Shown here: in pieces, positions 5,118 to 6,080 of the stretch
How positions within the stretch are numbered: position 1 is the stretch's first letter
Layout of the letters: each line of letters begins with the position of its first letter
Source: Thermoplasmata archaeon
GTDB lineage: Archaea > Thermoplasmatota > Thermoplasmata > Thermoplasmatales > Thermoplasmataceae
Length of the DNA: 6,080 nucleotides
Direction of reading: 5' to 3'
Assembly: GCA_021845325.1 (NCBI GenBank)
Contig: JAKBRR010000123.1
Location: 1-6,080 of the forward strand
The notes under the pieces: model-generated
Seen by the model: the letters and a program-made list of their open reading frames with translations, nothing else
Database searches by the model: none
Told to the model about the DNA's origin: nothing
Position numbers and translations under genes: made by a program

Positions 5118-5675
5118 TTACAAAAATTTGCATTCCTTTGATGTGCTGACAATCAATTTTAGATTTTCGCTTAAGTAGGATTTTGTATCTTCGTCAATTT
5201 TTTCTATTATTTCTTTAAGTTTAACCTCAGCTTTTCCAGTATAAGCCCCAATAACTATCCCTTTGACGGACGGGTTATTTTTTATAATTTCCTTAAGTTT
5301 ATCCAAGTCTCCCCTCACACCAGCCATAGAGTTCATTCGCCGTAAACCTTCACTCTTTTCTTTATATATAATGAGCTTGACCTCGATCATGTAGGTTATA
5401 TCCTCATCCGTTTCTACCCAAAGGTCTATTTTTTTGTCTTTATGCTTTTCATTGTCAGTGTTAGGCTTGTTCTCTAGGGATATTCTCCAATAATCAACGC
5501 CAGATTCTATTAGTTCGTGATATAACAGAGCAACAAAGGTAGCCTCAAATTCACTCCAACTCTCATCTCCTATTTCTTTTGCCTCTTTTACATTCATACA
5601 TGCAGATTTATTTGTTGCCCTAGCACACGACTCTAATATTTTGAGTTCAGTTTTGCCAGCCTTTAATTTATTCAT
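5118..5675 (-). CDS. PD-(D/E)XK nuclease-like protein 1
   Basis: The 185-aa soluble protein has the core order of the PD-(D/E)XK superfamily. An acidic helix WSEFEATFVALLYHELIE (40-57) is followed by IDLWVE (Asp84), YMIEVK with ExK at E98-K100, a helix DLDKLKEII (123-131), and a strand GIVIGAYTG (139-147). This order also fits its downstream neighbour, and the two share the EF-A-V/L-Y-LIE helix pattern, so they may be diverged copies or a heteromeric pair. The ATG at 5675 is preceded by AAGGAG (5687-5692) and lies 3 nt after the stop of the membrane-protein gene, so the genes are clearly co-transcribed. The expected activity is Mg-dependent DNA cleavage in the cytoplasm; this is inferred from fold motifs only. 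The intervening region is rich in Lys and Glu. No frame damage is seen. I do not recognise a named family. Confidence 0.65.
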   Translation of the reverse strand: MNKLKAGKTELKILESCARATNKSACMNVKEAKEIGDESWSEFEATFVALLYHELIESGVDYWRISLENKPNTDNEKHKDKKIDLWVETDEDITYMIEVKLIIYKEKSEGLRRMNSMAGVRGDLDKLKEIIKNNPSVKGIVIGAYTGKAEVKLKEIIEKIDEDTKSYLSENLKLIVSTSKECKFL

Positions 5676-5678
5676 ATT

Positions 5679-5912
5679 TCAAACTGCTCCTTCTTTGTGG
5701 TTCCTTTCCCATTTTCCCCTTGCATTAATAGATGCTATTATCCCCAAGATACTCAGTATAAGAATCCCTATACTGATGTAGAGTGGATAGACTGGACCAA
5801 CAAGCTGTGCAACTCCAGTAAGAATTGTCGTAAGTGCAATAATAAAGTAACCAAGCAATCCAATTGCAATTACCAACAGCGGAATGTTAATCTTATTAGA
5901 AAACGGCTTCAT
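5679..5912 (-). CDS. Small two-helix membrane protein
   Basis: The 77-aa protein has two hydrophobic segments, about residues 9-33 (INIPLLVIAIGLLGYFIIAL and onward) and 43-63 (PLYISIGILILSILGIIASI). A short loop with GP joins them, and the C-terminal tail is basic (NARGKWERNHK). By the positive-inside tendency, both ends probably face the cytoplasm. ATG at 5912 overlaps the TGA of the winged-helix gene (ATGA), and AAGGAG (5921-5926) lies 8 nt upstream. I do not recognise a family. Its place between a regulator and two nuclease-like proteins suggests it is part of one functional unit, perhaps as a membrane effector or anchor; that is speculation from context. Small two-helix proteins of this size also occur as unrelated housekeeping genes in archaea. 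Confidence 0.65.
   Translation of the reverse strand: MKPFSNKINIPLLVIAIGLLGYFIIALTTILTGVAQLVGPVYPLYISIGILILSILGIIASINARGKWERNHKEGAV
5687..5692 (-). promoter_or_regulatory. Shine-Dalgarno site of nuclease-like gene 1
   Basis: AAGGAG on the minus strand lies 11 nt upstream of the ATG at 5675, inside the 3' end of the membrane-protein gene. It supports that start and tight operon coupling. Confidence 0.5.
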
Positions 5913-6080
5913 GACCCATTCTCCTTAAGAATTTCTTCAATCTCTTTCAGTTTCTTGGCCACAAGTTTTCCCTTTTCAGTAAGATGCAAAACCGTTCTGG
6001 GAGGATATTTTGAATTATCGATCTCCTCCCTTATTGACCCTAGTTCCTTAGCCTTCCTTATGGATGGATACATAATGTTC
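5909..6080 (-). CDS. Winged-helix DNA-binding regulator, C-terminal part (cut by window edge)
   Basis: The last 56 codons are visible; the 5' part lies beyond 6080. The reading includes a recognition-helix end, YPSIRKAKELGSIREEI, then the wing PPRTVLHLTEKGKLVAKKL and a Glu/Lys-rich C-terminal helix, ending KENGS. This is the usual pattern of ~90-aa archaeal winged-helix proteins of the MarR/ArsR-like or PadR-like type. Its C-terminus closely parallels the broken copy at 4444-4613. The TGA overlaps the ATG of the membrane-protein gene by 4 nt, so it is probably the first or an early gene of the operon and may regulate it. The ligand and operator are unknown; no promoter is visible because the 5' end is missing. 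Confidence 0.7.
   Translation of the reverse strand, partial: NIMYPSIRKAKELGSIREEIDNSKYPPRTVLHLTEKGKLVAKKLKEIEEILKENGS
5921..5926 (-). promoter_or_regulatory. Shine-Dalgarno site of the membrane-protein gene
   Basis: AAGGAG on the minus strand lies 8 nt upstream of the ATG at 5912 and inside the 3' end of the winged-helix gene, the ideal place for a translationally coupled start. Confidence 0.6.

Noticed and set aside
1..6080. CRISPR array, tRNA or rRNA gene, riboswitch
   Set aside because: No regularly spaced repeats, cloverleaf-like segments or conserved RNA motifs were seen on either strand.

Overview
The window looks like an accessory, defence-type island from an archaeon, most likely of the Thermoplasmata (Thermoplasmatales-like). 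Reasons: AT-rich DNA, a clear archaeal TATA box (2422-2429, minus strand), small winged-helix proteins of a type common in that class, an IS5-type transposase resembling copies from that group, and frequent GTG/TTG starts with short Shine-Dalgarno motifs. The lineage is an inference. Except for the first fragment, every gene lies on the minus strand.

Left to right: (1) 1-346, plus strand: the 3' part of an ArdC/IrrE-like zinc metallopeptidase gene, cut by the window edge and also broken. It carries an internal deletion and a TGA, yet its original C-terminal residues survive in the same frame. (2) 446-2365: an apparently intact two-gene OLD-like pair, an AAA/ABC-type ATPase and a small TOPRIM protein. 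The two abut with no gap and lie in the same reading frame. Upstream are a TATA box and a 19-bp imperfect palindrome at the predicted transcription start. (3) 2453-3448: an IS5-family element whose transposase has lost an internal segment and apparently its catalytic glutamate. (4) 3556-4170: the C-terminal ~200 codons of an Eco57I-like restriction-modification methylase with no start codon, so a remnant. (5) 4193-4613: two broken small genes, an unknown protein with one in-frame stop and a winged-helix gene missing its middle. (6) 4606-6080: an operon read right to left, encoding a winged-helix regulator (cut by the window edge), a two-helix membrane protein, a PD-(D/E)XK nuclease-like protein, and a second PD-(D/E)XK-like protein. 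The first ~26 codons of the last are offset by -1 exactly at an in-phase A AAA AAC heptamer.

The ATPase-TOPRIM pair is the best candidate for a functioning defence system: the ATPase would sense and signal, and the TOPRIM protein would cut nucleic acid or regulate cutting. The right-hand operon (regulator, membrane protein, two adjacent nuclease-fold proteins) is the least familiar arrangement and the best candidate for an undescribed system. The rest (ArdC-like, R-M, IS, winged-helix and unknown remnants) records repeated gain and decay of mobile and defence genes at one site. All family assignments come from motifs read by eye; no database search was run.
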